From Pseudocercospora fijiensis CIRAD86 (lineage: Eukaryota > Ascomycota > Dothideomycetes > Mycosphaerellales > Mycosphaerellaceae): a stretch of DNA of 64,000 nt. The notes under the pieces are model-generated. The model saw nothing but the letters and a program-made list of their open reading frames with translations. It had not been told where the DNA came from and did not search any database. Both the position numbers and the translations under genes were made by a program. Positions 46,920-59,610 of this stretch are shown here, in pieces (the first letter of the stretch is position 1; every line of letters starts with the position of its first letter). Where the stretch lies: positions 835,844 to 899,843 of the forward strand of contig NW_006921532.1 of NCBI RefSeq assembly GCF_000340215.1. The letters run 5' to 3'.

Positions 46920-48160
46920 AAAAATAGCAGCGAATAATTAGAGACGAAGGGAAGACAGTTAAGAAGGAAGGGAGGACGAATAGAAAGCACTATATACTAG
47001 GGCAGAAGAGGTGCTAAAGGCGGAAGATAGAAGAACCCCTAAGAGGGTATATAGGATAATAATCTCAGAACTCCTTAGAGGACTAAAAGCAATCTATAAC
47101 TAGGCAAACTACGTAATTATAAAGGTAGCTAATATAGTCGTAGCAAAGATTACGAAGAAACAATAGGAGACAAGTCTAAACTACCGTACCTAGGCAGTAG
47201 TAGCTAGTTAGGAGGCGCTAAAACCCCTAAGGATAGTAGTTAGAGTCTATATTACGGACCTATAGGAGCAAAAGGAAATCTAAGGACTTATAGGGAAAGA
47301 GATTGTAGAAAGAATTATAGTCAAAGAGGTAATTAGGGCTAGGAACGAAGGTAAAGGGGTAATTAAGCTATTTATAGTATAAGAGTAGGACAAAAAGAAG
47401 CTAGAAATATAAAAAGAATAGACAACTAAGATAGGGAAAACAGTAAAGGTCTCCTAATAGCAATTTATAATTATAGCCTATAGTATAATAAGAAGCTTTA
47501 AGGAAGAACAGGATATCGAGAGCCTATAGAGACAAAACTAAGCTATATACCTAGGCCTAAAGATTACAAAAGTAGTATAGATTAAAAGGAAAATCGAAGA
47601 GACTAAGAAGCAGTCTTCCCTAATTATCTAGGTAGAGAGTATAGAGCAAGCTAATATAGTACTAGACTAGGGGTTATTCTAGGACTTTAAAAGATTAGAA
47701 ACAGAGATACATAGAAGCAACTATAGGATAATGCAGTGCTTCAAATGTTAATACTATAGACACTTAGCAGCTAAGTATATAAAGACAACTAATACCTGCT
47801 CCTATTATATAGGGGATTACTAGGTTAAAGAATGCAAAGTATATAAAGGAGAAGCAAGATATACATACTGCACTAAAAGACACCCCTTATAGGCGAAGGA
47901 ATGCCTAGTAAGAATATAGGTAGCTAGGAAGGCAAAGGAAGCTAGAATTAATACACTAAAAAGATATATAATAAGCTAGGGTAGCTAGGTACAGAAGCAA
48001 CCGAGCTAAGTACTACAAAAGAGGTCTAGATAAGATAATAGGTTCACATTTAGGGCCTTACTAGCACAAGAGAGTCACTAGCAACTAGGGAGACTAAGAT
48101 ACCTTAACATTATAGGAAAGGAAGTAGGGTAGATAAAGCTTAGTTAAATGTTAGTCCAAA
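46920..48160 (+). pseudogene. LINE ORF1 relic (nucleic-acid-binding protein)
   Basis: Lys/Glu-rich, interrupted frame with zinc knuckles at the end. The first, near 47,737-47,775, reads C-F-K-C-x-Y-Y-R-H-L-A-A-K-Y, with the last Cys changed to Tyr (TGT to TAT). Two further Cys-rich repeats follow up to about 47,910. In this class ORF1 binds element RNA. Borders approximate. Confidence 0.65.
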
Positions 48161-48213
48161 GTAAGGGAAGACTAAAGGAAAACTTATAGGGAAATAATAT
48201 AGATAAAACCTAA

Positions 48214-51200
48214 TAAACATTGCAACATTACTAAACATTATATAGTACAATGTTAATAAGAGCAAAGATAAGGTATAGAGGAGCTTCCTTTAAGCACTAA
48301 ACCTAAAAGAACATTATATTATTGCAATCTAAGAGCCCTAGCTTAACCTATATATAAAGAGACTAGTAACAGTTAAAGACCTAAGATACTACCTAATTAT
48401 CTACAACTAGGGAGCCCTAAGGATATGCATCTATATTAGTAAGGAGATAGATATAGAAACCTAGTAGGCTATACTATAGGAGGATAGGGACCTAACATTA
48501 GTTTAAGTAGAGACATCCTAAGGTACACTCTAAGTCTACTATATATATAACCTACTACTAGACTTAAGAAGCAGTACCTAACTAAAAACCCTAGAAAGAC
48601 TACCTAGAGTTATCTAGGGGAACACCTACTAAATCCTACTTAGGGATTTCAACCTCTACTACCCCCTCTAGGGCTTAGACTTTACCCTAGCTTACTACTT
48701 CCTAGTAGGAAGACTAATTGATATATTAGAGAGGGAAGGAATAGAAATTGTTACCCTAAAGGGACTAATTACTTAGGAGGCAAGAGGAAGCAGCAGTACA
48801 CTAGACCTATACTTTGTATTATATTAGATTAGGAACAGGATTATAAGATGCAGGGTTAACTAGGAACTAGAAGAATTATTAGACCACTTCCCGGTGTAGA
48901 TTAAGCTAAATGTCTAAGCTAATTAGGAAAGGGAACTAGAGGAGAAGCTTAACTAGAAAGGTGCCTAATAGGGCAGGATTAGGGAGGAACTAGAAAGGGA
49001 CCTAAAACTAGAGGAACTCTTAACAAAGCACCTACTAAGGCTAGAGGAGTAGGACATTAATAAGGCAGTAGAAGAACTAATAGGAATCCTAAAACAGGTA
49101 GCTAGAAAGCATACCCTAGCAAAGAAACATTCACTATACTAGTAACTATACTAGACTAGTAAGTATATAAGGAAGGTTAAAGTAGTAAGGAAGGCTAGGA
49201 GGCAGTAGATACAAACCTATACCTAGGAAGTATAGGACAACTACAACAAAGCCTACTAGGAAAAGAAGATCTAGATTAAGAAAGACAAGATACAAGAATA
49301 GAGATCTATAATAGGAATAATTACAAAGAAACTAGAGGAGATATAGAGGATAGCTAAATAGGCAAGGAGACCTAAACAGGATAAGGATATACTACTATAA
49401 TTCCCGGACATTATAGACTAATAAGGATAAATATAGACTATAATAGAAGGGAAAGCAAGAGCCCTAGGCTAATACTTCTTCTATAGAAAAGTACAAGCAG
49501 ACCTATTAGATATAAAGGAGAAAGAACAAGAGACTCTACTACTAGGTATACTAAGAGACACCTAGGTTAAACCCGAAACTATTAAAAGGATCCTAAAGAA
49601 AATTCTAGGCAATAAGGCACTAGGAGAAGACAAGATCTACAACAAACTTCTAAAAGTATATAGGAAGGGGCTAGCCCTAGCACTAGCTAATATCTTTTTA
49701 CAAAGCCTAGTACTAGGATACTACCTAAGACCATTTAGGAAGTCCCTAATAGGAGTACTAAGGAAGCCTTAGAAGGAAGACTATATACAGCTTAAGGCCT
49801 ATAGACTAATAGCCCTACTTAATACAATAGGCAAGGTACTAGAAAAAATTATCGCTAAAAGGCTAACAACCTTTGCCGAGGAAAGGAATATCCTTCCTAA
49901 AGGCTAGATAGGAGGAAGAAAGAAGAGATTAATACTAATAGCTATAGAATTAATTACAGAATAGATCAAGTATATCTAGCACTATAGTTAAAACTAGGTA
50001 GCAACCCTCCTCTCCCTTAACATCTTAGGAGCCTTTAACAATGTCTCCTATAAAAGGCTCCTATATATACTTAAACAGAAAGCTATACTAAACTAGATAG
50101 TCCAATTTATCTAGTCCTTCCTATAGGAAAGATCAATACAGCTTATTCTAGGCAAATTCAAATTAGACCTAATGCTAACTGAAAAGGGAATCCCCTAAGG
50201 ATTAACACTCTCCCTAATCCTCTTCCTTATCTTTATAGCAGACCTACTCCTACTCCTAGAATTAAGAAACACATTAGCATTAGGGTTTGTAGATAATACA
50301 AACATCCTAGCCTAGTCTAAGATAATAGAAACTAACTATAAGATCCTAGAAGAGAAGCACTAGGAGTATAAAAAATAGGCAAGGAGGCATAGAGCAAAAT
50401 TCGCCCTAGAAAAGTACTAGCTTATCTACTTTAGCAAGGCTAAATCAACCTATAATATAAAGCAATCAATCACTATTCAAGGCTTTAAAACCTAACTATT
50501 AGTAGAGCTTAGGGTACTAGGGATCTAGCTAGATCCAAAACTAAATTAGGGACTATAAGTAAAGAAGGCAAAGCAGAGGGCAGATGCTAATATACAATCC
50601 ATTAATAGGCTTATAGCCTCTATATAGGGGGCTATATTCGAGAAAGCTAAAGTTATATACAAAGCAATTGTTAAGCTAGCAATACTATATAGAGCATAGA
50701 TATAGACAGCCTAGGAGAAAACACTAAAAAGGATTAAGCAACTAGTTAGTAGGTCCTAAACCTAAAGCCTAAAGAAAATCCTAGGAGTATACAAAACTAT
50801 ACTAATAAGGGTAGTAGAAATGGAATTAGGGATCCTACTAGTCAAACAATACTTCAAGGGACTAAGATACTAATATATAGCAAAGACAATAGAATACCTA
50901 GCCTAACAGACTATCTAAAAGGCACTAGACAAGATAAAAGCCTAGTGCATTAGGACTAGGAGGCGAGACAGACTACAAATAACTCCCTAGAAAGTTAAAG
51001 ACCTAGAGCAATATAGAGTCTTAATAGGAGAAATGCTAGAGAAAGAGCTTTAGGGACTAAATATAAGGCTAAAGGAAGACAAACTAAAGGGAGCGAAACA
51101 AAGCCTAGCAGAATCAATTGCTAAATACCTATAGGAGTAGGAATAGAACAAAACATAAGTTAGACTAGGAACCCTAAAGGGCCAAGGCACTAATCAAATT

Positions 51201-51720
51201 TGGTTAATATAACTACTAGCTCTATAAGGACCTAAATAGGGCCGAGGCAAGCCTAGCTATCTAAATCAGATCTGAATATATTAGACTTAGATCTTACCTG
51301 TTTAGAAGAAACGTCCTAGGAATTGAAAGCAGGGCTTGCTAATATAGCTACCAATCTTAGAACCCTAAGTATATACTGCTAGTCTACCCTTAATAGTTAG
51401 AAGGCAGAAGTAATTAGAGACTAAAAGCAATAGAAAGGGAATACGATAAGCTAATCTAGAGCAAAGAAGACCTAAAGAGGATAGTAAAGTAGATTATCAA
51501 ATAGGGATTTGTACAACAATTCGCACTAGTAAGGGAAACTAAGGAGTAGATAAGAAGGAGGGAAGAAGAGGGGGAAAGAAGGGTAGGGTAGTAGGCAAGG
51601 TAGTTAGAGGGTAACAACTATAACACTAGTATACCCTAGAGGAAGGAAAACAAGGAAACGAGGAAGATCAACACTTATAAATAGGATAGGAGGGAGGTTT
51701 TTACTAACTAAGTTGGTTTC
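48214..51720 (+). pseudogene. LINE ORF2 relic (endonuclease and reverse transcriptase)
   Basis: It opens with I-I-Q-Y-N-V-N-K-S-K, a typical start of the APE-like endonuclease in fungal Tad-type elements, and has R-D-F-N-L-Y-Y-P-L-x-G near 48,640-48,672. RT follows with L-N-T-I-G-K-V-L-E-K-I-I-A-K-R near 49,815, G-I-P-x-G-L-T-L-S near 50,190 and the active site G-F-V-D-N at 50,284-50,298. The second catalytic Asp has become Asn, a TpG-to-TpA change. I see no RNase H domain afterwards. Dead copy. Confidence 0.75.
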
Positions 51721-51802
51721 CTACCTAAAACAATACATAGAAACAGACCTACATAGGCCGAAAGGCACTACAATAGGCAAATGAAATATCTATCTATCTA
51801 TC

Positions 51803-51815
51803 TATATAATGCCGC
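51803..51815. repeat. LINE target-site duplication, right
   Basis: Exact copy of 46,826-46,838, directly after the (ATCT)n tail. Confidence 0.8.
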
Positions 51816-53178
51816 CTATTAGCGGCATTGTTTAAATTGTTAGCGAGAGCGCTCTTCTTTACGCGCTTATAGATCGATAACTTATTACTATAGAAGGTCT
51901 AGCTTAGAAGGAGGTTATAGAGCGTCCGGAAGTACTTCTTTACGTAGATTATAGCACTCGAAGCCTTAAGGGTAGTAGGTAGGTCTATACGGACGGTTAG
52001 CCTTCTAGTAAGGGCACTATTAGTTACGGTATTAGCTTTTTACGCACTTATAGTACTTAGTAACCCTCGTACGAAGCTAGGTAAGTAAAATACTAGGTTC
52101 TAGAGTAAAGGCAGTCGTTCTTGCTATTGCTATCTTCTACCTCTTAGCTACTACTATCTCGTTTATATCGTCTAGCTCTCGAGTAGTCTATATACGCTTT
52201 GTTCTATATAATATCTATCCGCCGGTTATAGGCTTCCGGTTACTAAAGACAACCTATAGCTCTCGAAGGCGAGTAGAACGGGCCTTACTAAAGTCAATAA
52301 ACTAATAGTCGTAGAAGTAACGAAGTATAAGAATAGTACGCTTTCTACCTATCTTAAGAAGCTTTATTATCTCGTAAAGGCATAGATAGCCGTAGGTCTT
52401 AGTTAGGTAATCGTTATAGCGATACTACGGATAGGAATACGAGTACGCCGAGAACTTAATCTCGTTGCCTTTATCGTCTACTATAGTACTAAGAAGTGCG
52501 ATAGTACGCTTATATAAAGCGTAGACTTCGAGAAGATAGTAATCGCTTATAGTACGAGATACGCTTACGTAGAAGGGACCTATAAGTTACTTATAGTATC
52601 GCTTTAGGTTATTAGTAAGCTATACTCGACGACGATCGTACCCTTAATACTACTAGTTAAGAAGCGACTCGAAGAGCGTAAAGATATCGTAGTAGCTACT
52701 ATAATTAAGCTATTGTTTAATACGGCCGTAGTAAGCTTCTATACGAGAAGTAACCTTCTCGCCGAAGTAAAGTACTTCGTTAGTCTAGTAGTAAACGAGC
52801 CTTATCGGATATTTCTACTAGTTCTTATATAGATAGTCCTTAAACTGCGGATATATATTATCTAGTTTACTAACGTTGCTATTAAACTCGGCTTCTAACT
52901 AACTCTTTACTATATACGTAAATAGCTTTATAAACTTATTAGTACTCGGACTATCGATTTATAAGCTATTAGCCTTAATCTATACGAAGTCGCCTCTCTC
53001 CTTACAAATACGAGTTAGAATATCTTATTATAGATACTAGTCGTATACTATAATAGTCGCTTCTAGAATAACTTCCTTAACGGTATAGATAAGCGCTTCT
53101 TTACAGTCCGTACTAACAATATAAGGCATTAGATAACCGGCCTATTCGAGACCTTTCCGTAGTAACCGTAATAACTAT
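51816..53178 (-). pseudogene. Mutator-like (MULE) transposase relic
   Basis: On the minus strand, 53,160 down to about 52,230 reads as a transposase of MULE type: T-D-C-K-E-A-L-I, an A-T-I-I-V-Y-D region, a T-N-E-V-L-Y-F-G-E-K-V-T-S-R-I-E-A-Y segment (as in T-S-R-V-E-x-x-H of the family), and a C-terminal part resembling the zinc-binding tail. TAG/TAA are frequent. The N-terminus is cut off by the Gypsy copy 3 LTR at 53,179, and the downstream side is interrupted by the LINE. No terminal repeats were found. The assignment rests on motif resemblance only. Confidence 0.5.
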
Positions 53179-53455
53179 TATTAGCTAGTAACCGGCCCTA
53201 TACACCTAGGCTGAGTTTTGAGCCTATATAAGAGGCCTCCTTCTATATTATAGATAGAGCACTAACCTCGTATAGCACATTGTTTATGTTACACTTCTAT
53301 AATGCCTATATTGCAGGGCTCTAGTTATTAGCCTAAGCAACCGTCTTATTATCCTATTATGCTAAACATAGCTGCCTATATTGCTATAGGTTATATTACC
53401 CTCGGTAGCCTATACTATTACTATAGGTAGTAGTAGTGTTAGTTTCCGTCCTTTA
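53179..53455 (+). repeat. Copy 3 5' LTR (277 bp)
   Basis: Begins TATTAGCTAGTAACC and ends CCTTTA, as in the 279-bp LTRs of copies 1 and 2. Confidence 0.88.
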
Positions 53456-54100
53456 TTAGAGCCGAAGGTAGGGTTATCTCTTTATATCTAACAGGTTCGG
53501 GTATATTAAAGGTAGTCTCTAGGTACGAATAGCTATAACCGAAGCGAGGGCACGATAAGAGCCTACGATACGGACGATACCGAAGTATCTTAAGGGGCTA
53601 TTACGACAAGCAGAGAAACCTCTTAATAAGGGCATCGCTTTAACCCCGAAAAGCTACAAACCCTTAGGACTGTTATAGCTTAGGGCCTAGTCTATAGCTA
53701 TAGCTAGCTTCTAAGGACTCGGCTCCGGGTCGAAGACCTATTTAGCACCGCTTGCTCGAGATAAGCCCCGCCTAAGGAGGAGATAGACTAATTACCTATC
53801 GGCCTTGCTTAGTTTGCTAAGACTATTAATTAATAGCAAATACGGCTTACAGGTCGGATAGCTAGGGAGTCCCCTATTAATCGGGTAGGGCGTTCCTAGA
53901 TTCGTAGCCTCGCTTAGATAGTGCTTAGCCTTCTACTAGAAAAAGAAGGCTACCGCCCCCCCGCCTAGCTAAAGGAGATATAAGCTAGTTTCTAGGATCT
54001 AGGTGTAAATAGAGATTGCAGTCTCTCCCTCCGAGCGGCTTTCGTCTAATACTAAACTAAGCTCCTAGAGGTAGTTAGGCGACCCCTAGGAGGCTAAATC

Positions 54101-54127
54101 CTAATGCTACCCTAGGGGTAATACTAG
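54101..54127. repeat. Gypsy-family palindrome, copy 3, before gag
   Basis: Core TACCCTAGGGGTA, at the position of the 3,116 site of copy 1. Confidence 0.85.
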
Positions 54128-54271
54128 GAGAAATAGCCTAATATACTATTCTCTCGCGTAGTAATATTATAACAAACCAAACAAACCAAAGACACTAAAA
54201 ACACGTTTATACAACATTTCATTGCGACTTTATATAGTATTTCATTTTAATAATTTTACTAACAATCGAAT

Positions 54272-57200
54272 AAGCTCTAGCTCTAGCGAAAACGAGCATT
54301 AAGAATTAGCGGAATCCTCTAAATCCGAAACCGCCCCTAATCCTATTAACGAAGAAATCAGGCGGCGACTAGTTAATATAAGTAAGCCTCCTACGCCTTC
54401 TACGCTAGAGGCGCTCTATAATGTTATTATAAAGATAATAGAGAAGCAAACTGAACTTCTCCGTTAAAATAAGCGTCGCCCGCTAGAACTAGGGAGCACT
54501 ACAAACCCCTTATTCGAAGGGTAGAACGCTATAGTATATATTAAGCGCTTTAAGGAAGGCTTAGTTAATTACGAGCTCGATAGAGAATCCGACTAGTACA
54601 AGATTCGGTCCTTTACGAGGACTACCTCCTCTAAGCTTTACCGAACCCTTAAAACCCTAGTTAGCTACCTAGAAAAGGACGACAAGTCTAATACTAACTA
54701 GGAGACCTTTAAGGTAGCCTTTATAAGGGAGTATCGGGAGCGCGATAGCCGTCGCATTAAAAGCAGTCGTACGTAGCTCGAGACCCTCTACTCGGTAAGG
54801 CGCACTAAGGATAACGACCTAAAGGGGTATATCCGCGAGTTTATCGAGTTAGCGGACGGTATCGAGTAGAGTAACCTCGAGAACTCTTAGAGAACGAGGC
54901 TACTCCTCTAGGGATTACCGTAGCCTATAGCTTAGCGTATCTTCCGTCGCTATAAGCTTAGCGAGTCCGATCCTAAGAGTTTTAGGAAATACAAAGAGGT
55001 CCTAGTGTATATTAAGGCCGACATTAATAGTACCGCCGATACGAGGAAGTTTATCTACGGCGAAGACCGAAATAACCTAGCGTAGGTTAGGAAAGAAGCC
55101 TTAGGAAGCAAGGGACCTAAGTTCCTTCCTAAATCGCAAAGTAGTCCTAAGACCGTAACTCCTACTATTACTAAGCACTCTTAGGATATCGCGGACTTAG
55201 CTAAATCCCTAGCCTAGCTAAACCTAAATGCGAAAGCATTATAGCGAGTTAGGGAGGTTATTAATGCTACTATACTAGGCGATGTACTACTAGTCTATTA
55301 GGTTTTAGATCCTAACTACCCTAAAGCCCCTTTAGTAGATGTCTACGCTATACGGAAGATCTATTCTAACTTAGATAGCAAGTGCTAGATGTATAGCGGG
55401 TTCAAATATGTCTAATCGTCCTACCCTATCTAGAAAGAGCTTCTTAAAAGGAAGCTTATTATGCAAGTTAATAGCCGATTCTACTATATAGACACTAGCG
55501 ACAAGATTGATTTCGAATAGGATCGGAGAGCCCCGAAGCTACCTTAGCTAAAGACCCTTCTAGAAAAGAAGTATAGCGGCAAGATCGAGTTTAAGGATAC
55601 TAGGAATAGTACCCTCGCCGCTATTACTAAGCGAGAGACTTAGAAGGTTAGGGCAAAACAGGTTAAGGAGCGAAGTAGTAACGGTACTACTAAGCCTATT
55701 AAAGTTAACTTTGTTTCTTAGGATCCGGACGCAGTTACTAATGTTTACGCGGTTACTAAGAATAGTATAGATGTCTACGCTGCTATACGGTCTTAGACCT
55801 AGTCCTAAAGCAAGGGTAAGAACCCTTAGAACCCTACTCGCCCTAGTACGGTAGCCCCTACTAGGGTACTAAAGAACAAGGCGGCCGACAAGGCTAAGCA
55901 ATAGCGAGAGTTAACCGCTAAAACTAAGACTCTCTAGATAGCTATAGACCGTGCTACCCGATCTAGCACCGTACCTAGTACCGTACCTAGCACCGTACCT
56001 AGCACCCTACCTATAGAAAGCCTAGTCGTCCTAGAGACTCTAGAGGTCGATATAGAGGATGTTGCTACTAATATTAGTAGTACCCTAGGTCTAGCTAACC
56101 TACCGGCCTATAAGCGAAAGTTATCCGATCTAAAGAGCTTTCGCTTTAATAGGTATATAAAAAAGTATAGTACTAGCCTAGCTAACTCCTTAGACATAAA
56201 GGCAAATGCTCTCTTCTAGGCTTTATAGTTCCTAGACCTTAAATCTAATGTGTCTATAGGAGAGCTACTAGTATACGGTTTGCCTACTAACCTGTTCTAG
56301 AGCCGAATCCCTAACGATACTACCTTTATAAAAGACCTCGCTGCCTTCCGAAGGAAATAGGGACGAGAAGATTATATCGACGTCTCTTCCCTATAGTTCC
56401 TTCCTAAGTTTTTAGGTGCCTAAGAGTTAGTAGAAGGCGAATCGGTAACCTACGAGAACTAAGAGACTATCGATAATGCTAACGAAGAAGGAGTTAAGGA
56501 GATAGGCCGAGGGAATAGTAATAATCCCGACCCTACTCTAGTTTTAGTCTCTATTAAGGCTGTCCGGTTTACTAGCTAACAAATCGGTCGAGTAGGACCT
56601 CCTCGACCTAAGGAACTTTATTCTATCCCTAATAATATAGACCTTTCCGTAGTTACCCGTTCCTTCGCCGTCGTTCCCGCTATCTATATTTAAGTTACTA
56701 TCGGGAGCTATAGTTAACAGATGCTAGCAATGCTTAATAATAGTTCGGAGTCACTTATTATAAGTAAGCGTTAGGCTAAACAACTTAGGCTGCTAATAAA
56801 CAGAGACATTTCCCTAGGTATATAGGGAGTAAATAGAGAGGTTACGCTAGTAGGTGCTTGCTATAATGTTATAGTAGACGCCTTCGGCATATGCTTTTCC
56901 TTTACCTTCTAGATCGCCGCCGACCTAAACACGCTAATTATTCTAGGTCGGCTATAGTCCCGTATAACTCGTAGTGTCTAGCGCAACTGCGACGATAGTT
57001 CCTAGGAGGGAACTATTACTAACTAGAAGGGCAACCGAGTCGTATTTACTAGTTATATCGGCAACACTAGCTATAAGTCCTACGAGGATATCCTTGCTGC
57101 TTCTAGACGGTCTTCGGGAAACGCTACGGCGCGGTTATAAGACCGGTAATCTGCGCTATAAGTTAGTATAGCTTAAATAGGTCATTTCTAGAAGTGCGCC

Positions 57201-57290
57201 GCTCCGTACGTTAAGGCAAGTTTCTAGGTTCTATACTAAGAAGACGAGTGCTCGAAGCGATAGCGAGTATAATATAACGACTACCTATAC
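54272..57290 (+). pseudogene. Gypsy copy 3 gag-protease relic
   Basis: The inferred start is ATG changed to ATA at 54,272. The zinc-knuckle region is near 55,380-55,430. The protease-like part follows about 56,640 (V-V-P-A-I-Y-I then M-L-A-M-L-N-N-S), where a D-S/T-G catalytic triplet would be expected but is not present. A short A-C-C-G-T-A-C-C-T-A-G tandem expansion near 55,965-56,010 is not seen in copy 1. Stops are TAG/TAA. End approximate. Confidence 0.7.
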
Positions 57291-57391
57291 CTGCTATATA
57301 AGTTAAGGTAATAATGCTATCTTATATATCGTCGCCGGAGGTATTACTACCGGACGCGGGTCTACCCGAACTAACTAATTAGAGCGCGAAT

Positions 57392-57418
57392 CTAATGCTA
57401 CCCTAGGGGTATTATTAC
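57392..57418. repeat. Gypsy-family palindrome, copy 3, between gag-pro and pol
   Basis: Core TACCCTAGGGGTA, at the position of the 6,361 site of copy 1. Confidence 0.85.
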
Positions 57419-57439
57419 GAATCTAACGTTTTCGCCGGC

Positions 57440-59315
57440 GTTATAAATTAGGACTACTAGTTATACACCTATCGACTTAAAGAAACTTCTAAAGAGGTTT
57501 ACGCGCTGTTTTGTTACGCTAATCTCTAGGCCTAGCGACAAAGAGAGAGAGCTCGGGTTCGACAATCGATTAGTATATATACCCTATACAAGAGGGTAGC
57601 TAATAAGATTAAGCCCGTAAAGGGTAGCGTATATATTACCGATAGGTCTAATCCTAGCGGAAATCCTAACTAGCGACAGAAGTGCCTTAATTAGGAGGCG
57701 ATACTACTACCTAGGAATAGTCCGTACGATTAGAAATATATTACGAAAAAGTTCTCTACTATCCCTAGGGGGTTAAGGCTAATAGAGGAGAGGCTTGCGA
57801 AAATTAAACCTAGTATCGAGCTTTCGGATTGTAAACTAGATTTGCTATACGAGCTTCTATACAATCGCGAGGCCGTATTAGTATATAACTTTACTTACCT
57901 AGGTAGGATAAATCCGGAGGTTGCCCCTCCGTAGAGGATCCGAACGATCGAATATAAGCCTTAGGCCTACCTAGGTTTCAAACTTAACCTAAGCCTACGA
58001 GGTATAGTTAAGGACATAATACAATAGCGTATAAAGGCTAGTACCTTAGAACCTTCTTATACCTCGTATCGCAATCTATACTTCCTAGTTTAGAAGAAGA
58101 TAGCTCCTAGGGAACTAAAGAAGTACCGCCTAATTAACGCTATATAAAAGTTTAATACGGTTACGATTAGAGATACTAACCTTCCTCCGGAGACTAATAG
58201 GTTCTCGGAAGCCTTTACTAACTGTGTTATAGCTTTACTAGTTAACGTTTTCTCGGGTTACGACTAAATTCCTCTCTACCCTAATAGTCGGGACCTTACT
58301 AGTTTCGAGACACCTCTTAGGCTATATAGACAAACTACCCTTCCCTAAGGGGCAACTAACTCCGTAGCCTAGTTCGTTCGTATTATAAACTAAGTCCTCG
58401 CGGCCTATATCTCCTATATAGCGATACCTTTCCTCGACGACATCGGTATTAAGGGCCCTAAAACTAGGTACGATAATAAAGAAGTAGAGCCTAGCATCCG
58501 TAGGTTCTTTCTCGAATACATTTAGAACCTCGATAGTGTCCTCTGCGACCTAGAGCGAGCTAACCTAACGGTATATAGAGAGAAGCTTTAGCTCCTATAC
58601 AAACGAATAAACATTGTCGGGTTTGTAACTAATAAGAACGGCCGCTATCCTAATAATGCACGGGTCCTAAAGATAGTGTCCTAGCCGGATCCTACCTATT
58701 AGAAAGATATCCGAACCTAGCTTAGAGTAGTCTCCTACTTCCGCATCTAGATTAAGAACTTTATATTAGTATATAAGCCCTTATACGCCTTGCTTAAGAA
58801 GGATGCTAAATTCGAATAGACCTCCGTTTACTAAGCGGCTAAGGATACGGTAACTAAGGCGCTCGTTAGTACACCTATACTAATATCTATTAACTACTTA
58901 GAGGGTATAGGTTTAATAATTGTTGCTATCGACTCGAGCGGGGAAGGCTATAGCGAGATACTAATATAGTATAACCGTAAGGAGCCATCCTTGCGTTATC
59001 CTATTAGGTACGACTCCGGACTATAGAAACCGATCGAGGCCCGATACGATACTAGTAAGCGAGAATGCCTTAGAGTCTATAAGGCTCTAAAGAAGTTCCG
59101 GCTATAGCTCTTTAGTATATTCTTTCGCTTAGAAATCGATGCTTAGACGCTAGTCTATTAGCTTAACTATATAGCCTCCGACCTGCTAAACTCTACGATA
59201 GCTCGGTAGGTTACCTAGATCTATTTATTTAATTTCGACGTCTTCTACGTTCCTAGTAAGAAGCATACTAGACCGGATAGCCTTTCTAGAAGGCCCGCTA
59301 TAGAAGAGGATGTTA
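57440..59315 (+). pseudogene. Gypsy copy 3 pol fragment (RT and RNase H)
   Basis: RT active site F-L-D-D-I-G at about 58,430-58,447, RNase H with D-S-S-G-E-G-Y-S near 58,930, and the S-K-K-H-T-R-P-D-S-L-S-R-R linker near 59,255-59,295. The frame ends in unrelated sequence; no integrase remains. RIP-type stops throughout. Confidence 0.8.
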
Positions 59316-59510
59316 GGGCTAAAGAGGCTATACGTGATTAGCATATAGCTAGGCCGAGTAAAGCTAGGGTCTTGATGCCTTAGGCAGGGCTTGGCGCTTA
59401 GCGTTAGGCTAACTCTCCTACCTTCCTCCCTCTCCTCCTAGATCTCTATCGAATACTAAACTAATTCACTACTACCCTATCTACCTGCTAATATAACCCT
59501 TCTTATACAG
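59316..59510. other. Unassigned sequence before the gap
   Basis: Unrelated to the Gypsy copy it follows, pyrimidine-rich in the second half. It may be the LTR or leader of the element that continues after the gap; this cannot be decided here. Confidence 0.4.
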
Positions 59511-59610
59511 NNNNNNNNNNNNNNNNNNNNNNNNNNNNNNNNNNNNNNNNNNNNNNNNNNNNNNNNNNNNNNNNNNNNNNNNNNNNNNNNNNNNNNNNNN
59601 NNNNNNNNNN
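59511..59610. other. Assembly gap (100 N)
   Basis: Exactly 100 undetermined bases, the conventional placeholder for a gap of unknown size, between two LTR elements. Confidence 0.99.

Larger units (their letters stand above)
46839..51802 (+). mobile_element. Non-LTR retrotransposon (LINE, Tad/I-like), 4.96 kb
   Basis: Flanked by an exact 13-bp duplication and ending in an (ATCT)n tail (51,788-51,802), both typical of target-primed reverse transcription. ORF1 with zinc knuckles and ORF2 with endonuclease and RT are recognisable. TAG/TAA interrupt both, but more CpA survives than in the Gypsy copies, suggesting lighter RIP or a different age. It probably reaches the 5' end of a full-length element. 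Confidence 0.85.
53179..59315 (+). mobile_element. Ty3/Gypsy copy 3, truncated after RNase H
   Basis: Same family as copies 1 and 2: 5' LTR, leader with stem-loop, palindromes at 54,101 and 57,392, gag-pro and pol up to the end of RNase H. Similarity to copy 1 stops near 59,315, shortly after the R-P-D-S-L-S-R-R linker. Integrase, ORF3 and the 3' LTR are missing, and a 100-N gap follows 195 bp later, so an assembly cause is possible. Confidence 0.85.
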
